Below are positions 1-6,815 of a stretch of 9,581 nucleotides of DNA, one piece after another. Where the stretch lies: the NCBI GenBank assembly GCA_021162905.1, contig JAGGXT010000167.1, positions 1-9,581 on the forward strand. Reading direction: 5' to 3'. The notes beneath the pieces were generated by a model. That model was not told the origin of the DNA. It did no database searches and saw only the letters and a list, made by a program, of their open reading frames with translations. The DNA comes from Candidatus Odinarchaeota archaeon (GTDB lineage: Archaea > Asgardarchaeota > JAGGXT01). Both the position numbers and the translations under genes were made by a program. Each line of letters opens with the position of its first letter. The first letter of the stretch is position 1.

Positions 1-104
1 CTTATGAGCCGAAAGCATTAAATCTCTGTAAGACTTGCAGCAGAGAGAAGATAAACCATATAAAAGAACATTTAACTAACAAGATAGAAGATATCTCGTT
101 GTAG
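1..104 (+). CDS. 3' end of an unidentified gene (CxxC-containing C-terminus)
   Basis: An open frame enters from the left edge (first full codon at 3) and ends at TAG 102-104, giving 33 residues. The visible tail starts YEPKALNLCKTCSREK and ends in a charged, probably helical stretch (IKEHLTNKIEDISL). The CxxC pair could be half of a zinc ribbon or a metal site, but the fragment is too short to assign a family. The other two plus frames hit stops within the first 21 bases, which weakly supports this one. Codon style (ATA, AGA) agrees with the genes downstream. It is separated from fdhF by 277 bp, so it is probably not part of the same operon. The function is unknown. Confidence 0.4.
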   Translation, partial: YEPKALNLCKTCSREKINHIKEHLTNKIEDISL

Positions 105-296
105 GAGATTATTGTTAAAAATACATTTATTATTATCTCTGAATATTTTGATCCAAAAGTTTTTCATAATCATTAATAGGTCTTGCGAACTTGTAGAACC
201 ATGTATTTATGAAAGGATTTTCGCTTAAATTTTACTAATTATGCGACAATCTTGTACTTCAAAAGAATTATCCAAAAAATCTAATTAAGAGAAATG

Positions 297-314
297 TATT
301 AAAATGATAATATA
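297..314 (+). promoter_or_regulatory. Possible TATA/BRE-type promoter of the fdhF-hyf operon
   Basis: The 277-bp stretch 105-381 has no convincing gene and is very AT-rich. Within it, TATTAAAATGATAATATA (297-314), preceded by a purine-rich AGAGAAATG (288-296), looks like an archaeal BRE plus TATA element. A start about 25 bp downstream would leave a leader of roughly 50 nt before the fdhF ATG, which fits fdhF having a Shine-Dalgarno. Other AT-rich stretches (for example 223-233) could serve equally well. No clear operator, riboswitch or strong terminator was seen in the gap. Confidence 0.25.
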
Positions 315-369
315 GTAAGTGAAAAAGATACTACATGTTTGTAAAAATCTTCATTTCTTATCTTAGAAA

Positions 370-375
370 GGTGAT
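370..375 (+). promoter_or_regulatory. Ribosome binding site of fdhF
   Basis: GGTGAT lies 6 nt before the ATG at 382 and is complementary to the conserved ATCACC near the 3' end of 16S rRNA. It supports this start and indicates that the first gene of the operon is translated from a leadered mRNA. Confidence 0.75.
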
Positions 376-381
376 TAACTA

Positions 382-2433
382 ATGACGAGCAAGATAAATG
401 TCATATGTCCCTACTGTGGTGTAGGATGCGGTGTTCATATTGTAGTGGATGATTACAAAAAACCAATTAAAATAGAGTACTGGCATGATCATCCCATAAA
501 TAGGGGTAAACTTTGTCCAAAGGGTAATACCGTATTAGATATCATTCGTGCTCCTGATCGTCTAAAGAAACCACTAAAGAAAGTTGAAGATGGTAAGTTT
601 AAAGAAATTTCGTGGAACGATGCCATAAGAGAAATAGTAGAAAATCTAAATAGTATTAAAAAGGAATGTGGTCCTGATGCGGTAGGATTTTTATCATCCG
701 CAAAGTGTTTTAACGAAGAAAACTATCTGATGCAAAAATTTGCAAGAGTTTTTGGGACAAATAATATAGATCACTGTGCAAGGTTATGTCATGCATCAAC
801 ACTCTATGGCTTAGCTATTACTACGGGTGCAGGTGCTCAAACAGCATCGTTTGAAGATATTGCTAAATCGAGTTTCGTATTGATATGGGGTTATAATCCC
901 GCCGAAACTCATCCAGTATTAATGGGACAATATATACTAAAAGCTCAAGAGAATGGAGGTAAGATAGCAGTAGCTGACCCAAGATATACATTAACAGCAT
1001 GGCATGCAGATTATTATTTGTCAGTAAAGCCTGGGACAGATATACCTGTTATTAATGCTATGATTAACGTCATCATAAGTGAGGGACTATATGATAAAAA
1101 ATTTGTTTCAGAGAGAGTAAAAAACTTTGATGAACTATCTAAATCGGTTTCTAAATATACACCTGAATATGCAGAATCAATAAGTGGTGTATCTGCTGAT
1201 TTAATACGAATAGTTGCAAAAGAATTTGCTACGGCGAAAAAAGCGTCACTTTTATGGTGTATGGGCATAACGCAACATATATGTGGCGTTAAAAACGTTA
1301 TAGCTCTAGCGAACCTAGCTGCAATATGTGGATATTATGGAAAAGAAGGTTGTTGCGTAAGTGGCGTCAGAGGACAGAATAATGTTCAAGGAGCATGTGA
1401 TATGGGTGCGCTGTCAGATTTCTTACCAGGTTATGCGAAAGTAATTGATGATACTAAAAGAAAAAGAATTGCTAACTTGTGGGGCCTAGACGACTTACCC
1501 TCAACACCTGGATATACAGCACCTGAAATGTCATCTGCTATTGAAACTGGTAAACTAAAAGCAATGTACATTATGGGTGAAAATCCTGTAGTAAGTGAAG
1601 CGAATACAAATCATGTTAGAAAAGCATTATCAAAATTAGATTTCTTGGTAGTCCAAGACATATTCTTAACAGAAACAGCAGAATATGCAGATGTTGTCCT
1701 ACCAGCTGCATGTTGGGCCGAGGAAGAAGGGTCAATTACTAATGCTGAGAGAAGAGTACAGTGGAGTTTCAAAGTATGTGATCCGCCTGGTGAAGCAAAA
1801 CCTGATTGGTATATAATAATAAAAATTGCAAAGGCTCTTGGGTTAGAGAAGTTTTTCCCATACGCACGCGTTGAAGACATAACTGCTGAAATAAATAAAG
1901 TAGTTCCTCAATACGCGGGCATAACAGCCGAACGACTTAAAAGTAACATAGGGGGAGTATATTGGCCATGCCCGTCTCCTGACCACCCTGGTAGTAAGAT
2001 TCTTCATGTAGATAGATTTCTTACTCCAGATGGGAAGTTTAATACTCAGATAGTTGAACATCAAGATCCTGCTGAAGTGTGTGATACAGAATATCCACTG
2101 TTACTTACAACATTTAGATACTGTGGACAACATCATACAGTAACCATGACAAATAGAAGTAAACTTCTTGTAGAGCGGTGGCCAGAACCCGTAGCAGAAA
2201 TACATCCAAAGACTGCCGAGCAGTATGGCATAAAGGATGGTGCACAAATTAAAATAGTTACAAGGCGTGGTGAATATGTGTGTCGCGTAAGAGTTACGTC
2301 TTCTGTATGTGTAGACACAGTAGCTGTTCCTTGGCATTGGGGTGCAAATGTATTGACAAATAATGCTTTAGATCCTATTGCAAAGATACCTGAAACAAAA
2401 GTTTGTGCATGTAAAATAATGTTAATTGAGTAG
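382..2433 (+). CDS. fdhF: Formate dehydrogenase, molybdopterin catalytic subunit (Cys-type FdhF)
   Basis: This 683-residue protein oxidises formate to CO2 at a bis-MGD molybdenum or tungsten centre, probably in the cytoplasm since it has no Tat or Sec signal. The N-terminal [4Fe-4S] domain has Cys 9, 12, 16 and 45, followed by the conserved Lys47 for electron transfer. The metal ligand is Cys136 in CARLCH, where E. coli FdhF has selenocysteine. The adjacent His137 and the Arg330 in GVRGQNN match the E. coli catalytic His141 and Arg333. This set separates formate dehydrogenases from nitrate reductases of the same family. Residues about 70-540 form the molybdopterin oxidoreductase core (GENPVVSEAN near 399-408), and about 570-683 the C-terminal dinucleotide-binding domain. 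The length is close to E. coli FdhF (715). A four-cluster ferredoxin gene follows after 12 bp and then Hyf membrane genes, which points to a formate hydrogenlyase-like role. The physiological direction (formate use or CO2 reduction) cannot be read from the sequence. Confidence 0.93.
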   Translation: MTSKINVICPYCGVGCGVHIVVDDYKKPIKIEYWHDHPINRGKLCPKGNTVLDIIRAPDRLKKPLKKVEDGKFKEISWNDAIREIVENLNSIKKECGPDAVGFLSSAKCFNEENYLMQKFARVFGTNNIDHCARLCHASTLYGLAITTGAGAQTASFEDIAKSSFVLIWGYNPAETHPVLMGQYILKAQENGGKIAVADPRYTLTAWHADYYLSVKPGTDIPVINAMINVIISEGLYDKKFVSERVKNFDELSKSVSKYTPEYAESISGVSADLIRIVAKEFATAKKASLLWCMGITQHICGVKNVIALANLAAICGYYGKEGCCVSGVRGQNNVQGACDMGALSDFLPGYAKVIDDTKRKRIANLWGLDDLPSTPGYTAPEMSSAIETGKLKAMYIMGENPVVSEANTNHVRKALSKLDFLVVQDIFLTETAEYADVVLPAACWAEEEGSITNAERRVQWSFKVCDPPGEAKPDWYIIIKIAKALGLEKFFPYARVEDITAEINKVVPQYAGITAERLKSNIGGVYWPCPSPDHPGSKILHVDRFLTPDGKFNTQIVEHQDPAEVCDTEYPLLLTTFRYCGQHHTVTMTNRSKLLVERWPEPVAEIHPKTAEQYGIKDGAQIKIVTRRGEYVCRVRVTSSVCVDTVAVPWHWGANVLTNNALDPIAKIPETKVCACKIMLIE

Positions 2434-2438
2434 GGGTG
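2432..2438 (+). promoter_or_regulatory. Ribosome binding site that fixes the hyfA start
   Basis: GGGGTGA overlaps the fdhF stop codon and sits 7 nt before the ATG at 2446. A closer ATG at 2442 is in another frame and does not give the ferredoxin protein, so the 2446 start is preferred. Confidence 0.65.
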
Positions 2439-2445
2439 AATATGT

Positions 2446-2961
2446 ATGCAAAAGCGTGTTTTTATAGACCCTAGAAAATGTATTGGTTGCAAAGCATGTG
2501 AAGTAGCGTGTGCACTGGAACATGAAGATTATTCACTTATTAACGTATACCTTGTTGAGGTAGCTCATATAGCTGTACCATTGAATTGTAGACATTGTGA
2601 GAAGGCTCCATGTATGGCTATATGTCCTACAGATGCTATTAAGCGTGATTATGATGGTGCAGTAATAATCGATTATACTCGATGCATAGGATGTGGATTA
2701 TGCAATATCGTATGTCCCTTTGGTATACCTGAGTTACATAAAGAATTTAAAGTTGTGATTAAGTGTGACATGTGTGCTCATCGTAGGGCGAAGGGATTGC
2801 TTCCCGTGTGTGTAGAAACTTGCCCAACCGATGCATTATCTTTTGGACCTGTTGAGGAGTATGAGAAAGCTAAACGAGAAAAAGCAGCATTAAGAATAGC
2901 TACTGAGGCTAAAGGTGGTGAACCTAGCGAAGAAACTAAAATTTATTTTGGCTTAAAGTAA
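2446..2961 (+). CDS. hyfA: Four-[4Fe-4S] electron-transfer protein, HyfA/HycB/HydN type
   Basis: This 171-residue polyferredoxin carries electrons from FdhF to the membrane complex. It has exactly the sixteen Cys expected for four [4Fe-4S] clusters: 12, 15, 18, 22; 48, 51, 56, 60; 80, 83, 86, 90; and 107, 110, 122, 126. The CIGCKACEVAC and CIGCGLCNIVCP motifs are typical of the HycB/HydN/DmsB family; bound clusters are shared between the first and last, and the middle two, groups. There is no signal peptide or membrane anchor, so it should be cytoplasmic. The C-terminal 35 residues or so are charged (EEYEKAKREKAALR) and may dock on a partner. It lies 12 bp after fdhF and 16 bp before hyfB. 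The family is promiscuous in partners, so the assignment to this complex rests on gene position. Confidence 0.9.
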   Translation: MQKRVFIDPRKCIGCKACEVACALEHEDYSLINVYLVEVAHIAVPLNCRHCEKAPCMAICPTDAIKRDYDGAVIIDYTRCIGCGLCNIVCPFGIPELHKEFKVVIKCDMCAHRRAKGLLPVCVETCPTDALSFGPVEEYEKAKREKAALRIATEAKGGEPSEETKIYFGLK

Positions 2962-2965
2962 AAGA

Positions 2966-2972
2966 GGGGAGG
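2966..2972 (+). promoter_or_regulatory. Ribosome binding site of hyfB
   Basis: GGGGAGG lies 5 nt before the ATG at 2978 in the 16-bp gap after hyfA. It is among the strongest Shine-Dalgarno matches in the window and supports the chosen start. Confidence 0.7.
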
Positions 2973-2977
2973 CTCAA

Positions 2978-5212
2978 ATGCCCGATGCCATATCAACACT
3001 TATTTCTTTCTCTTTTCATCCTTATCTTTATATTTCAATTTACCTTTTTTCCGCGCTAATATCGTTACTTTTATTTTCAAAGCCTAAACTGAATATTAAG
3101 ATATCATATAGTTTGTGTGCTCTAGCGTCATTAGTAGCATTATTTTTCTCATCTTATGCATTAATCACAAATAACTATCCTATCGTAATAAGTGGGATCA
3201 AAATACCTGGATTTGAAAAGTATTTTGGTGATGCTGGTTTTTTCTCATTTTATTTGGATGCACTCTCCCTTTTCTTGGTAATTGTAATATCATTAGTAGC
3301 TTTTTATACTTCCGTTTTCTCAATGGGCTATACAGAAATGTATATTGGGGAACATAGCATATCTTACTTAAATTTCTTTTATGTAACATTTATTTTATCA
3401 ATGATATTGGTAGTGCTGACGAATGATGCACTATCCTTCTATATATGCTGGGAATTAATGACGATAACATCTTATATGCTTGTTGGATATGAGCATTTAA
3501 ATAAAGAAAACAGAGATGCTGCGAAAATATACTTCATAATAGCTCATATGGGCGGTGCATGTATCCTTTTAACCTATGCAATTTTAGTGCTATTCACTGG
3601 CTCATTTTCCTTTGTTGCTTTTAGGGCTTACTCATTAAAACTATCCATGGATATAGCATCAATAATTTTTGTCTTAGCTTTGGTAGGTTTTGGTTCTAAA
3701 GCTGGTATTGTTCCATTTCACGCATGGTTACCTCTAGCACACCCAGCAGCACCAAGTAATGCATCAGCACTACTAAGTGGTGTGATGATTAAGGTGGCAA
3801 TATATGGACTTATTAGAGTTATATTTGATTTCTTAGAACCTGCTGGATTTTTAGGAGAAGTTTGGGGTTGCACGGTATTGCTTGTGGGAGCTTTGTCAAC
3901 TATTATAGGTGTGCTTTTTGCTGTTGTGCAAAATGACGTTAAGAGATTATTGGCGTATAGCAGTATAGAAAACATTGGCATAATCCTCTTAGGGGTCGGA
4001 ACTGGAATATTACTATATGCTATGGGCTCTCCTGGATATGCCTGTTTGGCCTTAACGGCTGGTTTATATCACCTATTAAATCATGCTGTTTTCAAGTCCT
4101 TATTATTTCTAGGTTCTGGTTCGATTGTTAAAAGTTGCAAAACTAGAAATTACGAACTTTTAGGTGGTTTGTCAAAGTATTTGCCATACACTTCAATAAT
4201 GTTTCTCATAGCTGCAATATCCATTTCAGCAATTCCGCCATTTAATGGTTTTGCAAGTGAATGGTTAACTTATCAATCACTGCTTATTTCTGCTCTATTA
4301 GCTCTTGAAGCAGCACCCTGGATATCATGCGTTGCCATTTTCTCAGTCCTTATACTTGGCTTGGCCGGAGCTCTAGCAATAATGTGCTTCACTCAAGTTT
4401 ATGGAGTAACATTCTTAGGACTTCCAAGGCATGTAAAACCCAAACGAAATGAAACTCATTCAATGAAAATAGGCGTAATAGTTCCAGCGATAGCATGTAT
4501 CTTGCTTGGGTTATTAATGCCTTTCGTGGTGACATTTATTGGTTCGGTGGTATCGCATATAGTGGGAGCCTCTATTCCTACTGGTGCTAACATATTTACT
4601 ATTCATTTAATATCTACTACTATACAAGCCCAGTTATCTTTACCAGGCATGGCTTTAGTAGTAGGGTTGATATCTCTTCTTATTGGATTAATCATTTACT
4701 CTAAAAAGGTTAAAGTAGAGAAAACAGATCCGTGGGTGTGTGGTGCAAAATATGCACCTGAGGTGATGGAAGCTACAGCTACAGCATATACGTCATCAAT
4801 AAGATATTTATTTGGCAATCTCTATGGATTAGAGCTCAAGGAACAAAAGGAATACAGCGTAACTCCAATTTATTATAGTAAAGTATCCTATGAGGTTAAG
4901 TTTAATCCTAAAATTGAAGCATATACTCGTATTGCGGTATCAGGCCCACCTTACACCACTACTGGCAGATTACCTAAACTGGCGATAACAATAGAAAGAT
5001 TATTCTATAAACCGTTTATAAGACCAATAATAGGCATATTAAGGATTAAACCAGAATATGAAGAAAGAATAACATTCTCTCCTATAGCAAAAATATTTAC
5101 AAAACTTGGTGAGTATGCTAAAAAGATTCAGATAGGCGTTTTGTACTTCTACATGCTATATATTCTCATAGCAGTAATATTTCTACTTATTCTTGCGGTG
5201 ATGTTGCCATGA
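2978..5212 (+). CDS. hyfB: Hydrogenase-4 subunit B-like (NuoL-type antiporter-like membrane subunit)
   Basis: This 744-residue integral membrane protein belongs to the proton-translocating NADH-quinone oxidoreductase/antiporter family (HyfB, HycC, NuoL/M). About 14-16 hydrophobic segments are visible. Ion-channel residues are in the expected places: Glu159 in CWELMT, Lys241 in GSKAGIVPFHAWLP, Lys272 in GVMIKVAIYG, His369 and Lys373 in NHAVFKSLLFLGSG, and Glu428 in PPFNGFASEWL. The C-terminal part has the HyfB/HycC signature DPWVCGAKYAPEV (584-596) and a polar tail of about 100 residues. A last hydrophobic segment follows at about 720-742. It is about 70 residues longer than E. coli HyfB (672). 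In the complex it should move protons or Na+ when electrons flow. Its final bases overlap the hyfC start by 4 bp, implying translational coupling. Homology to the family is certain; the Hyf rather than Nuo naming rests on the C-terminal domain and neighbours. Confidence 0.9.
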   Translation: MPDAISTLISFSFHPYLYISIYLFSALISLLLFSKPKLNIKISYSLCALASLVALFFSSYALITNNYPIVISGIKIPGFEKYFGDAGFFSFYLDALSLFLVIVISLVAFYTSVFSMGYTEMYIGEHSISYLNFFYVTFILSMILVVLTNDALSFYICWELMTITSYMLVGYEHLNKENRDAAKIYFIIAHMGGACILLTYAILVLFTGSFSFVAFRAYSLKLSMDIASIIFVLALVGFGSKAGIVPFHAWLPLAHPAAPSNASALLSGVMIKVAIYGLIRVIFDFLEPAGFLGEVWGCTVLLVGALSTIIGVLFAVVQNDVKRLLAYSSIENIGIILLGVGTGILLYAMGSPGYACLALTAGLYHLLNHAVFKSLLFLGSGSIVKSCKTRNYELLGGLSKYLPYTSIMFLIAAISISAIPPFNGFASEWLTYQSLLISALLALEAAPWISCVAIFSVLILGLAGALAIMCFTQVYGVTFLGLPRHVKPKRNETHSMKIGVIVPAIACILLGLLMPFVVTFIGSVVSHIVGASIPTGANIFTIHLISTTIQAQLSLPGMALVVGLISLLIGLIIYSKKVKVEKTDPWVCGAKYAPEVMEATATAYTSSIRYLFGNLYGLELKEQKEYSVTPIYYSKVSYEVKFNPKIEAYTRIAVSGPPYTTTGRLPKLAITIERLFYKPFIRPIIGILRIKPEYEERITFSPIAKIFTKLGEYAKKIQIGVLYFYMLYILIAVIFLLILAVMLP
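5197..5202 (+). promoter_or_regulatory. Ribosome binding site of hyfC, inside the hyfB coding end
   Basis: GGTGAT lies 6 nt before the hyfC ATG at 5209, within the last codons of hyfB. It supports the start that overlaps the hyfB stop (ATGA). Confidence 0.65.
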
Positions 5213-6159
5213 GCAGTTTATCATTATCCTATAATATCTTATTTGGGATAATTCAAGGAATATTATTACTCATACTCGCCCCGCTTGTATCTGGGTTATG
5301 TAGAAAAATTGTTGCTAGGCTACAACAACGTATTGGACCTCCCATAACTCAGCCATTTAGAGATATTCGCAAGCTGTGGTCAAAGGAGAGTGAGTCTAGG
5401 CCAAAGGTACACACTTGGATATATACTGCCACACCAGTGTTTTTCTTATCATGTGTTATCTTTTTAGCATCAATAACCCCAGTTTTTATTAATTTAAGCA
5501 ATCCTTTAGCAGATATAATTCTTATAATCTATATTTTTGCATTGATAAGATTTCTGCTATCTATATGTGCATTTGATACTGGATCGCCTATGGCAGTCGC
5601 AGGGGCTTGGCGTGAGAATACAATAGCTGTGATCATTGAAATATTAATGCTATCAGCGTTATTTATACCTGCATTAGAATGTGGATCTACTAACCTCTAT
5701 ATAATGGTAGAATATGTCTATAAAAATTGGTCTACCTTGTGGAGTAGACCATCCTACATTACTGGAGCCCTCATCTTCTTTGTTTGTATGCTTATAGAAT
5801 CTGGAACATTACCATTTGACATCGCAGAAGCGGAGCAAGAAATTCAAGAGGGTCTATTACAAGAATACTCTGGAAGGTTATATGCAGTAATGAAGTTTTC
5901 TCATATGATTAAGAATTTGGTTATTTTTACTATATTTATAGACGTCTATATGCCCTTTGGTATAGCTTTGGTCCCTATATTACCAGATATATTAGTAGGA
6001 ACTTTAGCTTATCTGGCTAAATTATTAGTATTAACAATTGTTATTTCACTGATTATGATATCTAAAGCGAGGCTTAGGCTTGTGGATTTGCACAAGTCCC
6101 TCACATTTCTCTTTATATTTACAATTTTCGCATTTGTATGTTATTTTATCGGATGGTGA
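5209..6159 (+). CDS. hyfC: Hydrogenase-4 subunit C-like (NuoH/HycD/EchB family membrane subunit)
   Basis: This 316-residue membrane protein with about eight hydrophobic segments is the docking subunit that joins the electron-transfer arm to the ion-pumping arm. Family motifs are ARLQQRIGPP (36-45), followed by QPFRDIRKLWSKE (48-60), the first cytoplasmic loop. Next are GSPMAVAGAWRE (125-136) and a long acidic loop with PFDIAEAEQEI (202-212) and LLQEYSG (216-222). The EAEQE and EYSG elements resemble NuoH and Ech-type subunits more than E. coli HycD/HyfC, which as I recall them have a PxTHxELT-like stretch there. This leaves room for a non-standard partner or acceptor. The length matches E. 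coli HyfC (about 315-322). It overlaps hyfB by 4 bp and is followed by hyfE after 4 bp. Confidence 0.9.
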   Translation: MSSLSLSYNILFGIIQGILLLILAPLVSGLCRKIVARLQQRIGPPITQPFRDIRKLWSKESESRPKVHTWIYTATPVFFLSCVIFLASITPVFINLSNPLADIILIIYIFALIRFLLSICAFDTGSPMAVAGAWRENTIAVIIEILMLSALFIPALECGSTNLYIMVEYVYKNWSTLWSRPSYITGALIFFVCMLIESGTLPFDIAEAEQEIQEGLLQEYSGRLYAVMKFSHMIKNLVIFTIFIDVYMPFGIALVPILPDILVGTLAYLAKLLVLTIVISLIMISKARLRLVDLHKSLTFLFIFTIFAFVCYFIGW

Positions 6160-6160
6160 T
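6155..6160 (+). promoter_or_regulatory. Ribosome binding site that fixes the hyfE start
   Basis: GGTGAT spans the hyfC stop codon and is 3 nt before the ATG at 6164. It argues against an in-frame upstream ATG at 6080, which would add 28 residues inside hyfC and has no comparable site. The spacing is short but usable. Confidence 0.6.
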
Positions 6161-6163
6161 ATA

Positions 6164-6802
6164 ATGTTTGCAGTTGATAGAGCTATTAGTATCCTTGCGA
6201 TATTAATGATTTTTACTGCAGGTTATATAAATGAAGAAAAAAATCTTGAGAGGGCAACCTATGTATACTGTCTACAGACACTAACTTTGGCAATGATATT
6301 CTTTGCCTTAAGCACTATTGAGTGGTATTTTGTAATATGGGGTTGCGCAGCAATATTAACCAAAGCTGTAATAATACCTTATTTTATATTAAAAACAATA
6401 AGGCATACTGGTGTCTCAATAGAGGAAGAGCCTTATCTTCCTACATGGGTAAGTTACTTATTGTTAGGCTTTCTCACAGCAATAGGTTTCACAATTGGTT
6501 ACAATATCATCACTACATGGGAACATATACCACTATCAGTTTCAATTTCTCTATTCTTAATTGGATTACATCTTATGATTACTCGTAAAAATGCTTTAAA
6601 ACAGATATTAGGGATATGCCATTTTGAAAATGGCTCACACCTAACATTAGCTGTTATGGCTAGAGGAATTCCAGAAACTGTTGAAATAGGAATTTTGACA
6701 GATGCTGTTATATTAGTAATTATTTGCTGCCTACTTGTAAAAGATATGAAGAAGGTAGTGGGGACTCTTGATACCAGCAAATTAAGTTTATTAAAGTATT
6801 AG
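6164..6802 (+). CDS. hyfE: Hydrogenase-4 subunit E-like (NuoK-related membrane subunit)
   Basis: This 212-residue protein with about six to seven hydrophobic segments is close in length to E. coli HyfE (216). Recognisable HyfE elements are ILTKAVIIPYFILK (64-77) and EEEPYLPTWVSYLLLGF (87-103). ILGICHFENGSHLTLAV (148-164) follows, and then PETVEIGILTDAVILVI (170-186). The HFENG stretch corresponds to the LENG-type motif of NuoK/MrpC. Glu155, Glu171 and Glu174 are the likely buried acids of the proton path. The start at 6164 was chosen over a frame extension to 6080 because the extension overlaps hyfC and encodes no hydrophobic or conserved sequence. The role is to bridge HyfC and the antiporter-like subunits; this is from family knowledge. 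Confidence 0.85.
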   Translation: MFAVDRAISILAILMIFTAGYINEEKNLERATYVYCLQTLTLAMIFFALSTIEWYFVIWGCAAILTKAVIIPYFILKTIRHTGVSIEEEPYLPTWVSYLLLGFLTAIGFTIGYNIITTWEHIPLSVSISLFLIGLHLMITRKNALKQILGICHFENGSHLTLAVMARGIPETVEIGILTDAVILVIICCLLVKDMKKVVGTLDTSKLSLLKY

Positions 6803-6803
6803 A

Positions 6804-6808
6804 GAGGG
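6804..6808 (+). promoter_or_regulatory. Weak ribosome binding site of hyfF
   Basis: GAGGG lies 7 nt before the ATG at 6816, in the 13-bp gap after hyfE. The nearer ATG at 6811 runs into a stop after four codons, so 6816 is the functional start. Confidence 0.45.
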
Positions 6809-6815
6809 AAATGGC

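Noticed and set aside
146..165. TTTTG-ATC-CAAAA inverted repeat with following T run as a terminator
   Set aside because: The stem is only five mostly A-T pairs, too weak to call a terminator; mentioned only as a possible end point.
241..288. 15-codon open frame starting ATGCGACAATC in the leader
   Set aside because: It is very short, has no good ribosome binding site, and no leader-peptide pattern is seen.
1014..2492. Several open frames of 73-119 residues on the minus strand opposite fdhF
   Set aside because: They lie opposite a highly conserved coding gene, overlap one another, and show no motifs or own start signals.
3743..3791. DNA similarity between the HyfB gene and the third antiporter gene (9047-9095) as a recent repeat
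   Set aside because: Identity is confined to the conserved PAAPSN...SALLSGVM codons and is broken by many third-position changes, so it is an old family relationship and not a recent duplication.
3198..3981. Minus-strand open frames opposite hyfB (63 and 87 residues)
   Set aside because: They are by-products of the codon pattern of the membrane-protein gene on the other strand.
6080..6163. Upstream in-frame ATG that would lengthen hyfE by 28 residues
   Set aside because: It lies inside hyfC, encodes no HyfE-like sequence, and the GGTGAT site at 6155-6160 points to the ATG at 6164, which gives a protein of normal HyfE length.
6322..6588. 88-residue plus-strand open frame within hyfE
   Set aside because: It is an alternative frame fully inside a gene with clear family motifs, and its product has no recognisable features.
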